Part shown: piece after piece, positions 42,831 through 55,819 of the stretch
Position numbering within the stretch: the stretch's first letter is position 1
Layout of the letters: each line of letters starts with the position of its first letter
From: Gymnothorax reevesii
Lineage: Eukaryota > Chordata > Actinopteri > Anguilliformes > Muraenidae
Assembly (NCBI GenBank): GCA_029721435.1
Contig: CM056577.1
Span: 120,524,719-120,588,718, forward strand
Reading direction: 5' to 3'
DNA length: 64,000 nucleotides
Made by a program: the position numbers and the translations under genes
The notes under the pieces: generated by a model
Seen by the model: the letters and a program-made list of their open reading frames with translations, nothing else
The model's database searches: none
What the model was told of the DNA's origin: nothing

Positions 42831-43992
42831 TTTTTTTCAAATATACTACACTATACCTAGTCTATGGTTTCAATTAACAATGCTGTGGCATTTCACATTG
42901 CGGGGGAAAGCATGTCACTTGAATACTTTCAAACAAACTAACTGATTGAACTTCCTATTATGTTTCTGATAGTTTACACTCGACTATGCAAGACGGTGTG
43001 GTCCTACGGTATCTCTATCACAAAAATGAAATGAAACTAATGCTTGCTTGCAATCAATAAGTCTTTTTTTACTTTATAAACAGGGCTAATGGATGCAAAT
43101 ATTGGCAAATTAAAGTTAAATTAAAATTTCTGCCATATATATAACTAAATTGTTTTGTTTAGGATCTACAAGCACAAACTGTGCAACTTGTATCATGAAT
43201 GCACTACACTTGAACACATATATAACAGAATATCAATACATGGCATTTTGAATGAATGTCAAAATTGTGCCTCATCATGTGTGCCATGATATACTGTGAT
43301 AATTAACCACTATTTTAGAGCAATACTGCAATCTCCCAGGAACAATGTTACAACATGGGTTTGAGGTTCTTTTAAAAGGGAGAAAGGAGAAAAATATGTG
43401 CAAAGCATTTCGGTTTGAAATAGAAGGAGGAGAGAGTTGAGCATCAGAGGTAGGGAAAAGAGAGAGGGCTGCAAGTAAGGGACCGTAAAAACGCAGAGCG
43501 AACGCATTTTAATAAATGCGTCTCTATAGTAACCAATGGGCACTTCTCTCGGGTGGGAGAGGGAATGGAGATGGAGAGCAAAACAGAAAAGCGTTTTACA
43601 ATCACCGCTTGAGTCCAGAGCTGTAATTACGGAGCCAGGGGAGGGAGAACGGAGGAGAGAAAGGTGTAGAAAAGGCGCGAAGGAAAAGGCTCCAGGCAAC
43701 TCAGCGGGAACTGGGGCAGTGGGCTTTTTATGCGCCCATTGAGGCTGAATAAAGGCTCTTTATGTATACTTGCAGTGCAAAAAAAAAAAACACTGTGAGC
43801 TCAACAGGATTTAGTCATACTGTATATAAAAAGGCAAAAATAGCAACCGATTATTAATCATTTGTATGCACAAATGAGACAAGGCCTTTTATTTAGTCTT
43901 TATCTAGTAGTACTTCATCCCTTGATATTGGTGAGTTTATTTAAACAATTAGGCACCTTTCTAACTTCTGATACATTGTATGTGTTTGAGTG

Positions 43993-43995
<3 letters not shown>
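42831..43995. other. Unassigned DNA
   Basis: No domain-bearing frame. 43490-43740 is GC-balanced and repeat-free, but nothing specific was recognised. Confidence 0.45.

Positions 43996-44028
<33 letters not shown>
43996..44028. repeat. GT microsatellite
   Basis: About 16 GT units. Confidence 0.95.
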
Positions 44029-44029
<1 letters not shown>

Positions 44030-45063
44030 TGAATTTCAACCAGATTCATAATTATAACTGGTAATGGCATGCATTTATTTTGCAAGCAGATGTACAAAGG
44101 AAACTCCCACTAACTGATTAGAGACATGTGGCAATGAAAGGTGTTGTGTGATTTTTCAACTATTTATGTTCATCCATTTTTGTGTGTTTTCTGTTTTACA
44201 GCATCTCTTCTAGACTATTAAGTGTGAATTATGGAGTTCCTCAAGGCTCTGTTCATGGCCCATTTACTTTTTTAATTATCAGAACTCGCCCTTGTGGATA
44301 TCATCATAAACGTGTCACTGCCAGTTATTCATAACCTGATGAATGGCAGCATTTATTTTCAGTAAAAGCAGGCGAGACAACGCCCACCTTTGTCATATGC
44401 AGTAATGATGTGGATGACTTGCAACATCCCATAAAACCATGAAAATTATAGTTCATTATCTGATGAGATGGTGTAATAAATTGGCTTAGGTAAATTAATT
44501 TAGCTCTATTTATGTTTAATGCAAGGATTTCAGAGTAATCATGTGAAAATTGAACTGAATAATTTGAAACTGAGTTCCTAAATCAGCTTTGTTCATATTC
44601 TGCCATATTACAATGTTTAAGATCTCTCAGAGATAGAAAACAAGGCTTATGTGTATTGTTTTCTCCTTAATGAGAGTAGATGTGTGATAATTCAAATCAA
44701 ATGCATTTCTTCAGTGTTATCAGTGTTAAATGGAATTGCTCTTCACAACATAAAACCAGAACATATAACATATGTTCTTGTAGCTTCCATTGATTCACCA
44801 TGGAAAAAGCTCACAAAGGAAATGTATTACTTTTATTTCGAGCATTAAAATGGTGATTGATCATATTTCACACGTCGCCCAATCAGCTGCAATCAGAGGC
44901 TGCTTGTCAGACTCGCTCCCCCAAAAGTTTCGGCAATCAAAAAATGAAACCCTCCCTATTTATGTCGCCCCTGTTGTTTTGAGACTAGCAGAAAAGTGCC
45001 GCTGTAATCATTCACTGCGCCCCTAGAGCAGAACCGTCATTCTTCTGAAATCGGGACCCAGAG
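44029..45063. other. Unassigned DNA left of the duplication
   Basis: 44870-45063 looks repeat-free and balanced (ccaatcagctgcaatcagag...). The duplication breakpoint at 45064 falls inside what looks like one continuous block. No coding domain. Confidence 0.4.
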
Positions 45064-45514
45064 CGTGATTTTTATGGGCGCCTGATTCATTTTGCTGTTC
45101 CGAAAAATAATAACTCTGTGACAGAGGCTTTTATGGGCAGCTGAGTCACCCCAGTCATTATTGAAAACTATTGCTGAGCTGAATTTTTACAAGACCCCAG
45201 TCACCCTGAACAAGTTTCAGCGCCTGGCAACGACTTTCAAATGACAGAACAAGGCAGCAGATCCACTATTATACAATATTTGAAATACTCCAATGCATTC
45301 GAAATATGTGCGGCACAGACTCGAATCATTTGGACAGTGACACAATATTTTGCTTGTTAGTCCATAGACCAGCAGGTTGTGTGGATTGTGATCCCCGGCG
45401 CCATCCGAGGGGCAGGCAGCCCTCACCGTTTCACGGGGCTTCATCTCAACTCTATTGCGGCTATCTCTTCAATATGGTATACATGTATACTTGAGGTATT
45501 GGGAAGATGTCTGC

Positions 45515-46440
45515 TTGGTTGTCAGAGCTGACCTTTGACCTTTGACGCAGTGACCGTGACCTTTATATTTGTTTCTGCGTCTTGATATTCAGCTCAAATG
45601 AAAGCATACACTCCAGAGTTGTGCATTTTGAGGGTTTTTCAGAATTATGACCTTTGACCTTAAAACTAAAATTGTAGTATATTAGATGTAGATGCTTTTA
45701 ATGAAGATTCAAGTTCATTGGAGATCCTAGAACTTAGTTTAACAATTCGCATGCGAGATTTGGACTTAAACCTTGTCCTTGACTTAGAAATTTGTTATTG
45801 ATGGGCAGCTTGATGGTGTTCTGGTTAGCACTGCTGCCTCACGCCTGGAGGCTTTCTGTTTTCATGTTCTCACTGTGTTCACATAGGTTTTCTCCGGCTG
45901 CTCCGGTTTACCCCACCCACAAAAACATGCCTCATAGGAACACTCCTGTCAGTACCCATAACCAAGTTTAGAACTGGCTTAGAACTGGAGTTTAGTCCCC
46001 GGGTGCTGCTCTGTGGCTGCCCACTGCTCCTAACAATAGGATGGGTCAAATGCAGAGGACAAATTACCCCACGGAGTTCAATAAAGTGTATCTTATCTTA
46101 TCTTTCTGATGTATACCTCAGAAACAAACACAATACAGCCTAGATGTCTGGCTCAGATATTATAATACATCAGCTTTGATACTGGGCTCAAAGGATGCAA
46201 TCTACATCATAGGTTTGCCTTTTTAGGTTTGGTAAGAATTTTTACCTTTAACTTTACCAGAGTGTCTTTGACCTTGACATTCATATCTCAGAAACAGTTA
46301 ATACTACGGCCTTTATGTTTGGGTTACAAGACAGTATTTACTCCATTGGTGCGCCTTTTGTGGGCTAGTAAAAATTATAACCTTTGACCTTGGCACAGTG
46401 ACCTTGAAACAAATGCATTTCCCTTGTAAATTAAACTGCA
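45515..46440. repeat. TGACCTT-rich satellite units with DR1 motifs, copy 1
   Basis: Diverged units share 'acctttgaccttg', 'tcagaaacag/caaac' and 'tctacatcat/ttactccatt' blocks. Two perfect TGACCTTTGACCT (AGGTCA DR1 in reverse) lie at 45529-45541 and 45648-45660. A SINE (45800-46104) interrupts it. Repeated at 51495-52420. Confidence 0.65.
45800..46104 (+). mobile_element. SINE, copy 1
   Basis: Plus-strand relative of the SINE at 30333-30712: 'ggttagcactgctgcctcac', 'ctccggctgctccggttta', ends 'aataaagtgtatcttatctt'. The tRNA head is degenerate. Confidence 0.8.
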
Positions 46441-47039
46441 GCTACTGCAAGTCTCTCCACTCATACGTTCAGATTTTTAAATGTCTCTGCCTGGACTACT
46501 GCTGTCTGCTGACAGCAATTTTTGGCTTTGCGCTCTGACCCAATGAATTGTAAAGCAATCAACATGCTGGTGAATATGTTACATTACATACTGGCAGCTG
46601 TAATTAATGCAGGTATTTTACAGTTATGTCTTTACCACATAGGAATTTCATACGCTGTCAATGACAAAATACCAAAGCATTGTACTGTATTGGATCACGT
46701 GCAATTCATATAAAAGGTTCCTGCATGTGTTTTTGCTGCCTGTGAATCATTCTGTGCTTCCCAGCATTTGATTGTCGTTCATTACGGATTTTGTATCTCA
46801 GGACGTGGAACATGTTAGTACGCTTTGCTGACTCCGGATGATAGTCGGCAAAGACTGTCAATAGCTTAATGAGAATTAATGAGCAAATAGGGTCCATTAC
46901 AGGCTCTCCCTGCTAAGGGCTTTTAAAAGTGCATATCGGTCAGATCCAAAGCCTCCTTTTGCATCCTCATCCACATACCTGGTGGCTCTCAGATTCTGCC
47001 CTCCCTCCCCTCCCCTCTAAAAAAGGTTGATGGAAGTCA

Positions 47040-47854
47040 TTGACGTGCGGTCGGAGGTTAGTGTGGTGAGGCACAATCTTGCCCTTTGCTTGATTAACAA
47101 TTAGACGATTAACTAGTTTAGTAAGACTATTCGGCAGAATGATGGGCCAGTTTAAGTTTCCGTGGCGTTATTACGCAGTACATTGAACCTGAAATGCTCA
47201 CGAAAGTGCAGATTTGCGAATACTTGCTTACAGGAAGCCAGACGTGCAGTGAGGTGAGGCAGTGACCCAAACTTTTATCACAGGATTTTGTGAACCTGTT
47301 CCCACGTACTGTTCCTGATTCTCTATCAAAACAATTAAGACCAAGTCTATCGGACGCCCGTATACTGATAGAGGAGATAATGACAAAAACATTCATTCAA
47401 GGGTACGCTTTAATTCGAGACTGCAAGGATGGAAATCTGAATAATCAGATAGGTAAAATTCTCGGCTCTCGGTAATTCTGGATATCATTTAAACGTTTTG
47501 TTAACCGGATTATGAAAGAAGACTGAAAATAAATGCCCGCTTTTTTTTTTTGGGCGTAAAAGTGCATATTTAAAGGAGAATACATTGTATATTGATTAAG
47601 CACTGAACTCTGCATAAGTGAAACTGTTTTAATATTTATTGATGACATTGCTTCGGCTTCCTGGAAGCAATTGCACGCAAATCTGCTGTCAAGTGAGCAT
47701 TTCAGGTTTGATATACTGAGTAATAGCGCCACAGAAACTTAAACTGGCCCGTCATTCTGCCGAATAGTCTTACTAAACTAGCTAATCATCTGATTGCTAA
47801 TCAAGCAAAGGGAAGGATTCTGCCTCACCAAACTAACCTCTGACCGCACGTCAC
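47040..47854. mobile_element. 815-bp TIR element with 12-bp flanking repeats, copy 1
   Basis: The terminal ~145 bp on each side are inverted copies. Ends TTGACGTGCGGTCGGAGG at the left and CCTCTGACCGCACGTCAC at the right, with inner arms reaching 47172 and about 47720. TGATGGAAGTCA flanks both ends (47028-47039 and 47855-47866). There is no transposase inside, so it is non-autonomous. The length of the flanking repeat would suit a MULE-like or hAT-like mechanism only if part of it is chance; superfamily not assigned. Confidence 0.82.
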
Positions 47855-49662
47855 TGATGGAAGTCAACGCTTGAGTGATATGGAAAAACCGAGTAAGTAA
47901 CAAAAAGCTGATTCCGAGAAAAAGGACAGAAAACTGTAACCGTTTGGGGTTAAGCTCTTGTCCGACAACGAAAGTGACATGGCAGTCATTTGTTCATTAC
48001 ATAATAAGAGATATTTATGGAGGATATTTTTTTCCTTTTTAATAGTATCCCTCGCAATATGACTTAAGAAATTTTTCCATCTGAAAATATAAAATGTCAA
48101 ATCTCAAAATGATAGACAAAAAACTAACGATTATGCAGCTGCAGTAGCATTTGACAGTTTTTCAGTGTTAACTCCACCATCTGTATCCCTCTTCGAGCCA
48201 TTTTTTAGTCATTATTAGTGTGTGAATTGCGTGAGGAAATGAGTAAAACAAAGTTGTGCATTAAGTAATTTGTCCGCATTTTTGATGTGGAACCCCCATC
48301 ATTTATATACGAAAATAAAGTGCAAACTTCCCGCTTTCCATACATGGTATTTTCCTAAAATTACATCTTACAAGCAACCAACCACAGCCGTTGAAAGTTG
48401 TCGACCAATTAGGTTCAGTACTTCCCCACTTCAAAATTGAATATTTTGGTGATGGATTAAGATAGAGCAGTGATCTAAGCAGCATTACAAAGCTTAAAGT
48501 GTCATCTGTACAATGTGGTGGGGAATAATTTAGAATTTTTGGTCATTAAGACTCATTTTGCTATCACTGGTCACATGTACATTCTCAAGGGTACTAAAGG
48601 TGTACCTTTGAGGGTTCTGCCTTAGTGCTATTGTTCACCCAATGGTACAATGATGCCCTTTATTTTAGGGCAGAGACATATTGTGAAATTTGTCTGGCAG
48701 GCTTTTAAAATTCGTCACTCACCTTCAAACGTGGTGGCTGTGTGAACGTTCCCCTGGCACCTATCGCCCTCTAAAGAGGAACCGCCCAGAGTCTTCTCCA
48801 ACTCTGACCGTCAATTCTATGACCCCCCCTCCCCCCACATCGCCCACATTCCATGACTGTGTCATCACACTGCCAGTGTAAACATAGCAGAGCTCATCTC
48901 GTTTGACATTTTTGCAAAGGGTCAGAAAATTATTCTTTCCTCATCTTCCTATTTTTTTTTCTTTTTAAATTCTCTCTGGAAATATTTAACTGCAGGGAGA
49001 AAAAAATGCCCCGCAGGCAATTTGATTGTCAAGAGCACTGTATGAAATAAAATCCTCCAAGTTGATTTTATCCGAACATGTTTTTCTATTACCCATTCCG
49101 TTTCCAACGCCGACTGTTCTGCTGATCCACACCTGCCAATCACATCGTGTCCCGCGTGTTGTTTAACACGCTGCATTCCCTATAGGCACATGCCTGCCGT
49201 GCTGCCCATGAATTCTCCTCGGGGTGATTTCCAGACTGTAGATGTGTTATTCATCGCCTCTTTGTTAGAGCCATTATTATCATTGCAAATTGCAATTTAC
49301 TGAAATTGTTCTGATAACCCGCCGTTGTCGCAGTATGCATAATTCATCATTGTCACAACTATCATGATCATAGTGCATGATGTTCTGAAAGGGACTACAT
49401 GTTATTTCAATGTTATTATTATTATTATTTATTATAATTATTATAAAGCAAGGGGAGGCTCTCAGAATATGAAACTGAGGACATTACATTTTCTCACTGG
49501 GATCCCCACTCCATCCCATGCCCACACACTTTAGAACATGCCTTCTACCACTTCTAAAATGCTTTTTTTTTATCTTGCCCTGCTTTTAGTTTTTGCGTGC
49601 GTTTTCTCTGACTTCTCAATTTTCCTCCCTCAGTGCAGAGTCATGCATGCGATTTTAACTGG

Positions 49663-49842
49663 AGACTCTAAATTGCCCATAGGCATGAGACTGCAAGAGA
49701 ATGGAGTGTGTGGATTTGGCAAACTGCCCAGGGTGTGTTACTGCCTGTTGCACATTGTACAATGGGATGGGCTCCAGCCTCTCCCCCACCCCCCTACTCC
49801 GCAAGCCAGATCTAGGAATAAGCGGTTTAGATAATCAATGGG
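49663..49842 (+). mobile_element. SINE tail fragment, copy 1
   Basis: 'gactctaaattgcccatagg', 'gatgggctccagcc' and 'aggaataagcggtttagataatcaatgg' match the 3' part of a common fish SINE. The head is missing. Confidence 0.7.
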
Positions 49843-51043
49843 TCTACCCTGAAGGGATCCGAGATGTCACCAAGATCCAGCTTCTTCTTTTCTTTGTGTT
49901 ATCCAGTGAACACTGCCAAAATGCATTGGAACATACAGTAGAAAAGTCTCTTAGTGGTGATTTTTTTTTTTTTTTTTTACTTTTTCAAAGTCCTGTGTAA
50001 CACCAGCAGTAACTCCCAATTAAATGAGCATCCAATGAAATGCAGAATTTATACGAAGGGCTAGCAGTTTTGCACATTCATGTAATTTTTCCCCATCGTT
50101 AAAATGTTTTACTCTGGCCACAACATGGCGTACGGTTTTACATCGCAACGGTGCTGAAGCTGCAGGCGGAGGTGAAAGTCTGGCCCGCTGCTTTGGAAGT
50201 CGGCCATTTTGTGTCCTTCATTTGTGCTGCACCACATCGCCACCGCCTGTGATGAAAAGAACCGTTTCGCAGGATGATAGCAGCTCGGCGCACGTGCTGT
50301 ACAGCGAGGAGAGGGCTCGATGGCACATAAGGAGGTGGTTATCCCATTGCTCTCGAACGTCATCATTAGCTTGTAGCCTCGAGGAACATATCTCCGGCAC
50401 CTGGCCCTCAGAAAGGAGATGTTTACTAAGGGGTGGGGGGGTGGGTTGACCTCCTACCAACCAATTTTCGAAACAGAGGAGAGATGAAAGTGTGAAGGAT
50501 AAACGAGGGAGGCGGAGAAGGGGAAGAAGAGGAAGGGGAGATCGGAAACAGCTGGCGGGAGAGAATGCAGGTAGGCGAGCAGGATTCTTAAATTTGGACG
50601 AGATCGGGTGAGTAGAAGAATGTCTGTTGATGAAAGCAGGCTGTTGGATTCCATTTTGGCTCATCTCACTGCCAGGAACTTGTCCTGCATGCGGCAAAAG
50701 ATGTCTTTCTTGAATTTATAAGCATCTTAAAGGTAGTTGTCTTAACGTATTTACAAGCATTTTAGAGCTGCATTGAGTCTTAAATGTGTTAGTTTCCTCG
50801 ATGTGGAAATAATGGGCCTTATGAAAAAAAATGAGTTGGTAAGCATCCTTCTCATTCAATTTTCAGGGGAGAGCAACTAAGTCTTGTAAATGTTTTTTTT
50901 TATAATTAGGGTTTAAGATCCAAATAGCGCAACAAATCTAAATCGCAAGTACATGTATGAACATGAAGACTTAAATCTGCCTCAGCTGTAAGTGGCGCAG
51001 TGATGGAAAGCCGAACAGATCCTCTGCTACAAGGGTAGGTATT
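49843..51043. other. Non-coding part of duplication copy 1
   Basis: 50100-50420 is GC-richer and repeat-free; a 159-codon minus-strand frame (50218-50697) has no recognisable domain, and its copy 2 twin is identical simply because the duplication is recent. Confidence 0.4.
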
Positions 51044-51494
51044 CGTGATTTTTATGGGCGCCTGATTCATTTTGCTGTTCCGAAAAATAATAACTCTGTG
51101 ACAGAGGCTTTTATGGGCAGCTGAGTCACCCCAGTCATTATTGAAAACTATTGCTGAGCTGAATTTTTACAAGACCCCAGTCACCCTGAACAAGTTTCAG
51201 CGCCTGGCAACGACTTTCAAATGACAGAACAAGGCAGCAGATCCACTATTATACAATATTTGAAATACTCCAATGCATTCGAAATATGTGCGGCACAGAC
51301 TCGAATCATTTGGACAGTGACACAATATTTTGCTTGTTAGTCCATAGACCAGCAGGTTGTGTGGATTGTGATCCCCGGCGCCATCCGAGGGGCAGGCAGC
51401 CCTCACCGTTTCACGGGGCTTCATCTCAACTCTATTGCTGCTATCTCTTCAATATGGGATACATGTATACTTGAGGTATTGGGAAGATGTCTGC

Positions 51495-52420
51495 TTGGTT
51501 GTCAGAGCTGACCTTTGACCTTTGACGCAGTGACCGTGACCTTTATATTTGTTTCTGTGTCTTGATATTCAGCTCAAATGAAAGCATACACTCCAGAGTT
51601 GTGCATTTTGAGGGTTTTTCAGAATTATGACCTTTGACCTTACAACTAAAATTGTAGTATATTAGATGTAGATGCTTTTAATGAAGATTCAAGTTCATTG
51701 GAGATCCTGGAAGTTAGTTTAACAATTCTCATGCGAGATTTGGACTTAAACCTTGTCCTTGACTGAGAAATTTGTTATTGATGGGCAGCTTGATGGTGTT
51801 CTGGTTAGCACTGCTGCCTCACGCCTGGAGGCTTTCTGTTTTCATGTTCTCACTGTGTTCACATAGGTTTTCTCCGGCTGCTCCGGTTTACCCCACCCAC
51901 AAAAACATGCCTCATAGGAACACTCCTGTCAGTACCCATAACCAAGTTTAGAACTGGCTTAGAACTGGAGTTGGTCCCCGGGCGCTGCTCTGTGGCTGCC
52001 CACTGCTCCTAACAATAGGATGGGTCAAATGCAGAGGACAAATTACCCCACGGAGTTCAATAAAGTGTATCTTATCTTATCTTTCTGATGTATACCTCAG
52101 AAACAAACACAATACAGCCTAGATGTCTGGCTCAGATATTATAATACATCAGCTTTGATACTGGGCTCAAAGGATGCAATCTACATCATAGGTTTGCCTT
52201 TTTAGGTTTGGTAAGAATTTTTACCTTTAACTTTACCAGAGTGTCTTTGACCTTGACATTCATATCTCAGAAACAGTTAATACTACGGCCTTTATGTTTG
52301 GGTTACAAGACAGTATTTACTCCATTGGTGCGCCTTTTGTGGGCTAGTAAAAATTATAACCTTTGACCTTGGCACAGTGACCTTGAAACAAATGCATTTC
52401 CCTTGTAAATTAAACTGCAG
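51495..52420. repeat. TGACCTT-rich satellite units with DR1 motifs, copy 2
   Basis: Twin of 45515-46440; the first DR1 is at 51509-51521. Confidence 0.65.
51780..52083 (+). mobile_element. SINE, copy 2
   Basis: Twin of 45800-46104. Confidence 0.8.
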
Positions 52421-53018
52421 CTACTGCAAGTCTCTCCACTCATACGTTCAGATTTTTAAATGTCTCTGCCTGGACTACTGCTGTCTGCTGACAGCAATTT
52501 TTGGCTTTGCGCTCTGACCCAATGAATTGTAAAGCAATCAACATGCTGGTGAATATGTTACATTACATACTGGCAGCTGTAATTAATGCAGGTATTTTAC
52601 AGTTATGTCTTTACCACATAGGAATTTCATACGCTGTCAATGACAAAATACCAAAGCATTGTACTGTATTGGATCACGTGCAATTCATATAAAAGGTTCC
52701 TGCATGTGTTTTTGCTGCCTGTGAATCATTCTGTGCTTCCCAGCATTTGATTGTCGTTCATTACGGATTTTGTATCTCAGGACGTGGAACATGTTAGTAC
52801 GCTTTGCTGACTCCGGATGATAGTCGGCAAAGACTGTCAATAGCTTAATGAGAATTAATGAGCAAATAGGGTCCATTACAGGCTCTCCCTGCTAAGGGCT
52901 TTTAAAAGTGCATATCGGTCAGATCCAAAGCCTCCTTTTGCATCCTCATCCACATACCTGGTGGCTCTCAGATTCTGCCCTCCCTCCCCTCCCCTCTAAA
53001 AAAGGTTGATGGAAGTCA

Positions 53019-53833
53019 TTGACGTGCGGTCGGAGGTTAGTGTGGTGAGGCACAATCTTGCCCTTTGCTTGATTAACAATTAGACGATCAACTAGTTTAG
53101 TAAGACTATTCGGCAGAATGATGGGCCAGTTTAAGTTTCCGTGGCGTTATTACTCAGTACATTGAACCTGAAATGCTCACGAAAGTGCAGATTTGCGAAT
53201 ACTTGCTTACAGGAAGCCAGACGTGCAGTGAGGTGAGGCAGTGACCCAAACTTTTATCACAGGATTTTGTGAACCTGTTCCCACGCACTATTCCTGATTC
53301 TCTATCAAAACAATTAAGACCAAGTCTATCGGACGCCCGTATACTGATTGAGGAGATAATGACAAAAAGATTCATTCAAGGGTACGCTTTAATTCGAGAC
53401 TGCAAGGATGGAAATCTGAATAATCAGATAGGAAAAATTCTCGGCTCTCGGTAATTCTGGATATCATTTAAACATTTTGTTAACCGGATTATGAAAGAAA
53501 ACTGAAAATAAATGCCCGCTGTTTTTTTTTGGGCGTAAAAGCGCATATTTAAAGGAGAATACATTGTATATTGATTAAGCACTGAACTCTGCATAAGTGA
53601 AACTGTTTTAATATTTATTGATGACATTGCTTCGGCTTCCTGGAAGCAATTGCACGCAAATCTGCTGTCAAGTGAGCATTTCAGGTTTGATATACTGAGT
53701 AATAGCGCCACAGAAACTTAAACTGGCCCGTCATTCTGCGGAATAGTCTTACTAAACTAGCTAATCATCTGATTGCTAATCAAGCAAAGGGAAGGATTCT
53801 GCCTCACCAAACTAACCTCTGACCGCACGTCAC
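53019..53833. mobile_element. 815-bp TIR element, copy 2
   Basis: Twin of 47040-47854 with flanking TGATGGAAGTCA at 53007-53018 and 53834-53845. A few substitutions separate it from copy 1. Confidence 0.82.
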
Positions 53834-54321
53834 TGATGGAAGTCAACACTTGAGTGATATGGAAAAACCGAGTAAGTAACAAAAAGCTGATTCCGAGAAA
53901 AAGGACAGAAAACTGTAACCGTTTGGGGTTAAGCTCTTGTCCGACAACGAAAGTGACATGGCAGTCATTTGTTCATTACATAATAAGAGATATTTATGGA
54001 GGATATTTTTTTCCTTTTTAATAGTATCCCTCGCAATATGACTTTTTTCCATCTGAAAATATAAAATGTCAAATCTCAAAATGATAGACAAAAAACTAAC
54101 GATTATGCAGCTGCAGTAGCATTTGACAGTTTTTCAGTGTTAACTCCACCATCTGTATCCCTCTTCGAGCCATTTTTTAGTCATTATTAGTGTGTGAATT
54201 GCGTGAGGAAATGAGTAAAACAAAGTTGTGCATTAAGTAACTTGTCCGCATTTTTGATGTGGAACCCCCATCATTTATATACGAAAATAAAGTGCAAACT
54301 TCCCGCTTTCCATACATGGTA

Positions 54322-54346
54322 TTTAAGATGTATTTAATTACATCTT
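54322..54346. other. Hairpin private to copy 2
   Basis: TAAGATGTA and TACATCTTA flank a 6-base loop (tttaat). Copy 1 has 'ttttcctaaaattacatctta' instead, so the left arm is new and complementary to the pre-existing right arm. Confidence 0.85.
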
Positions 54347-55639
54347 ACAAGCAACCAACCACAGCCGTTGAAAGTTGTCGACCAATTAGGTTCAGTACTT
54401 CCCCACTTCAAAATTGAATATTTTGGTGATGGATTAAGATAGAGCAGTGATCTAAGCAGCATTACAAAGCTTAAAGTGTCATCTGTACAATGTGGTGGGG
54501 AACAATTTAGAATTTTTGGTCATTAAGACTCATTTTGCTATCACTGGTCACATGTACATTCTCAAGGGTACTAAAGGTGTACCTTTGAGGGTTCTGCCTT
54601 AGTGCTATTGTTCACCCAATGGTACAATGATGCCCTTTATTTTAGGGCAGAGACATATTGTGAAATTTGTCTGGCAGGCTTTTAAAATTCGTCACTCACC
54701 TTCAAACGTGGTGGCTGTGTGAACGTTCCCCTGGCACCTATCGCCCTCTAAAGAGGAACCGCCCAGAGTCTTCTCCAACTCTGACCGTCAATTCTATGAC
54801 CCCCCCTCCCCCCACATCGCCCACATTCCATGACTGTGTCATCACACTGCCAGTGTAAACATAGCAGAGCTCATCTCGTTTGACATTTTTGCAAAGGGTC
54901 AGAAAATTATTCTTTCCTCATCTTCCTATTTTTTTTTCTTTTTAAATTCTCTCTGGAAATATTTAACTGCAGGGAGAAAAAAATGCCCCGCAGGCAATTT
55001 GATTGTCAAGAGCACTGTATGAAATAAAATCCTCCAAGTTGATTTTATCCGAACATGTTTTTCTATTACCCATTCCGTTTCCAACGCCGACTGTTCTGCT
55101 GATCCACACCTGCCAATCACATCGTGTCCCGCGTGTTGTTTAACACGCTGCATTCCCTATAGGCACATGCCTGCCGTGCTGCCCATGAATTCTCCTCGGG
55201 GTGATTTCCAGACTGTAGATGTGTTATTCATCGCCTCTTTGTTAGAGCCATTATTATCATTGCAAATTGCAATTTACTGAAATTGTTCTGATAACCCGCC
55301 GTTGTCGCAGTATGCATAATTCATCATTGTCACAACTATCATGATCATAGTGCATGATGTTCTGAAAGGGACTACATGTTATTTCAATGTTATTATTATT
55401 ATTATTTATTATAATTATTATAAAGCAAGGGGAGGCTCTCAGAATATGAAACTGAGGACATTACATTTTCTCACTGGGATCCCCACTCCATCCCATGCCC
55501 ACACACTTTAGAACATGCCTTCTACCACTTCTAAAATGCTTTTTTTTTATCTTGCCCTGCTTTTAGTTTTTGCGTGCGTTTTCTCTGACTTCTCAATTTT
55601 CCTCCCTCAGTGCAGAGTCATGCATGCGATTTTAACTGG

Positions 55640-55819
55640 AGACTCTAAATTGCCCATAGGCATGAGACTGCAAGAGAATGGAGTGTGTGGATTTGGCAAA
55701 CTGCCCAGGGTGTGTTACTGCCTGTTGCACATTGTACAATGGGATGGGCTCCAGCCTCTCCCCCACCCCCCTACTCCGCAAGCCAGATCTAGGAATAAGC
55801 GGTTTAGATAATCAATGGG
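55640..55819 (+). mobile_element. SINE tail fragment, copy 2
   Basis: Twin of 49663-49842. Confidence 0.7.

Larger units (their letters stand above)
45064..51043 (+). repeat. Tandem duplication, copy 1 (5980 bp)
   Basis: Head-to-tail with 51044-57021. It starts 'cgtgatttttatgggcgcc' and ends 'ctacaagggtaggtatt'. Sequence identity to copy 2 is very high, with only scattered substitutions and a few indels. Examples: 'ggagtttagtcccc' against 'ggagttggtcccc', a 7-bp 'aagaaat' difference near 48065, and a templated change near 48350. No host gene is visible inside. Confidence 0.95.

Noticed and set aside
50218..50697. 159-codon minus-strand frame, duplicated at 56195-56674
   Set aside because: Both copies are identical because the surrounding 6 kb is a recent duplication, so conservation says nothing about coding. 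The translation shows no domain and includes a low-complexity stretch.
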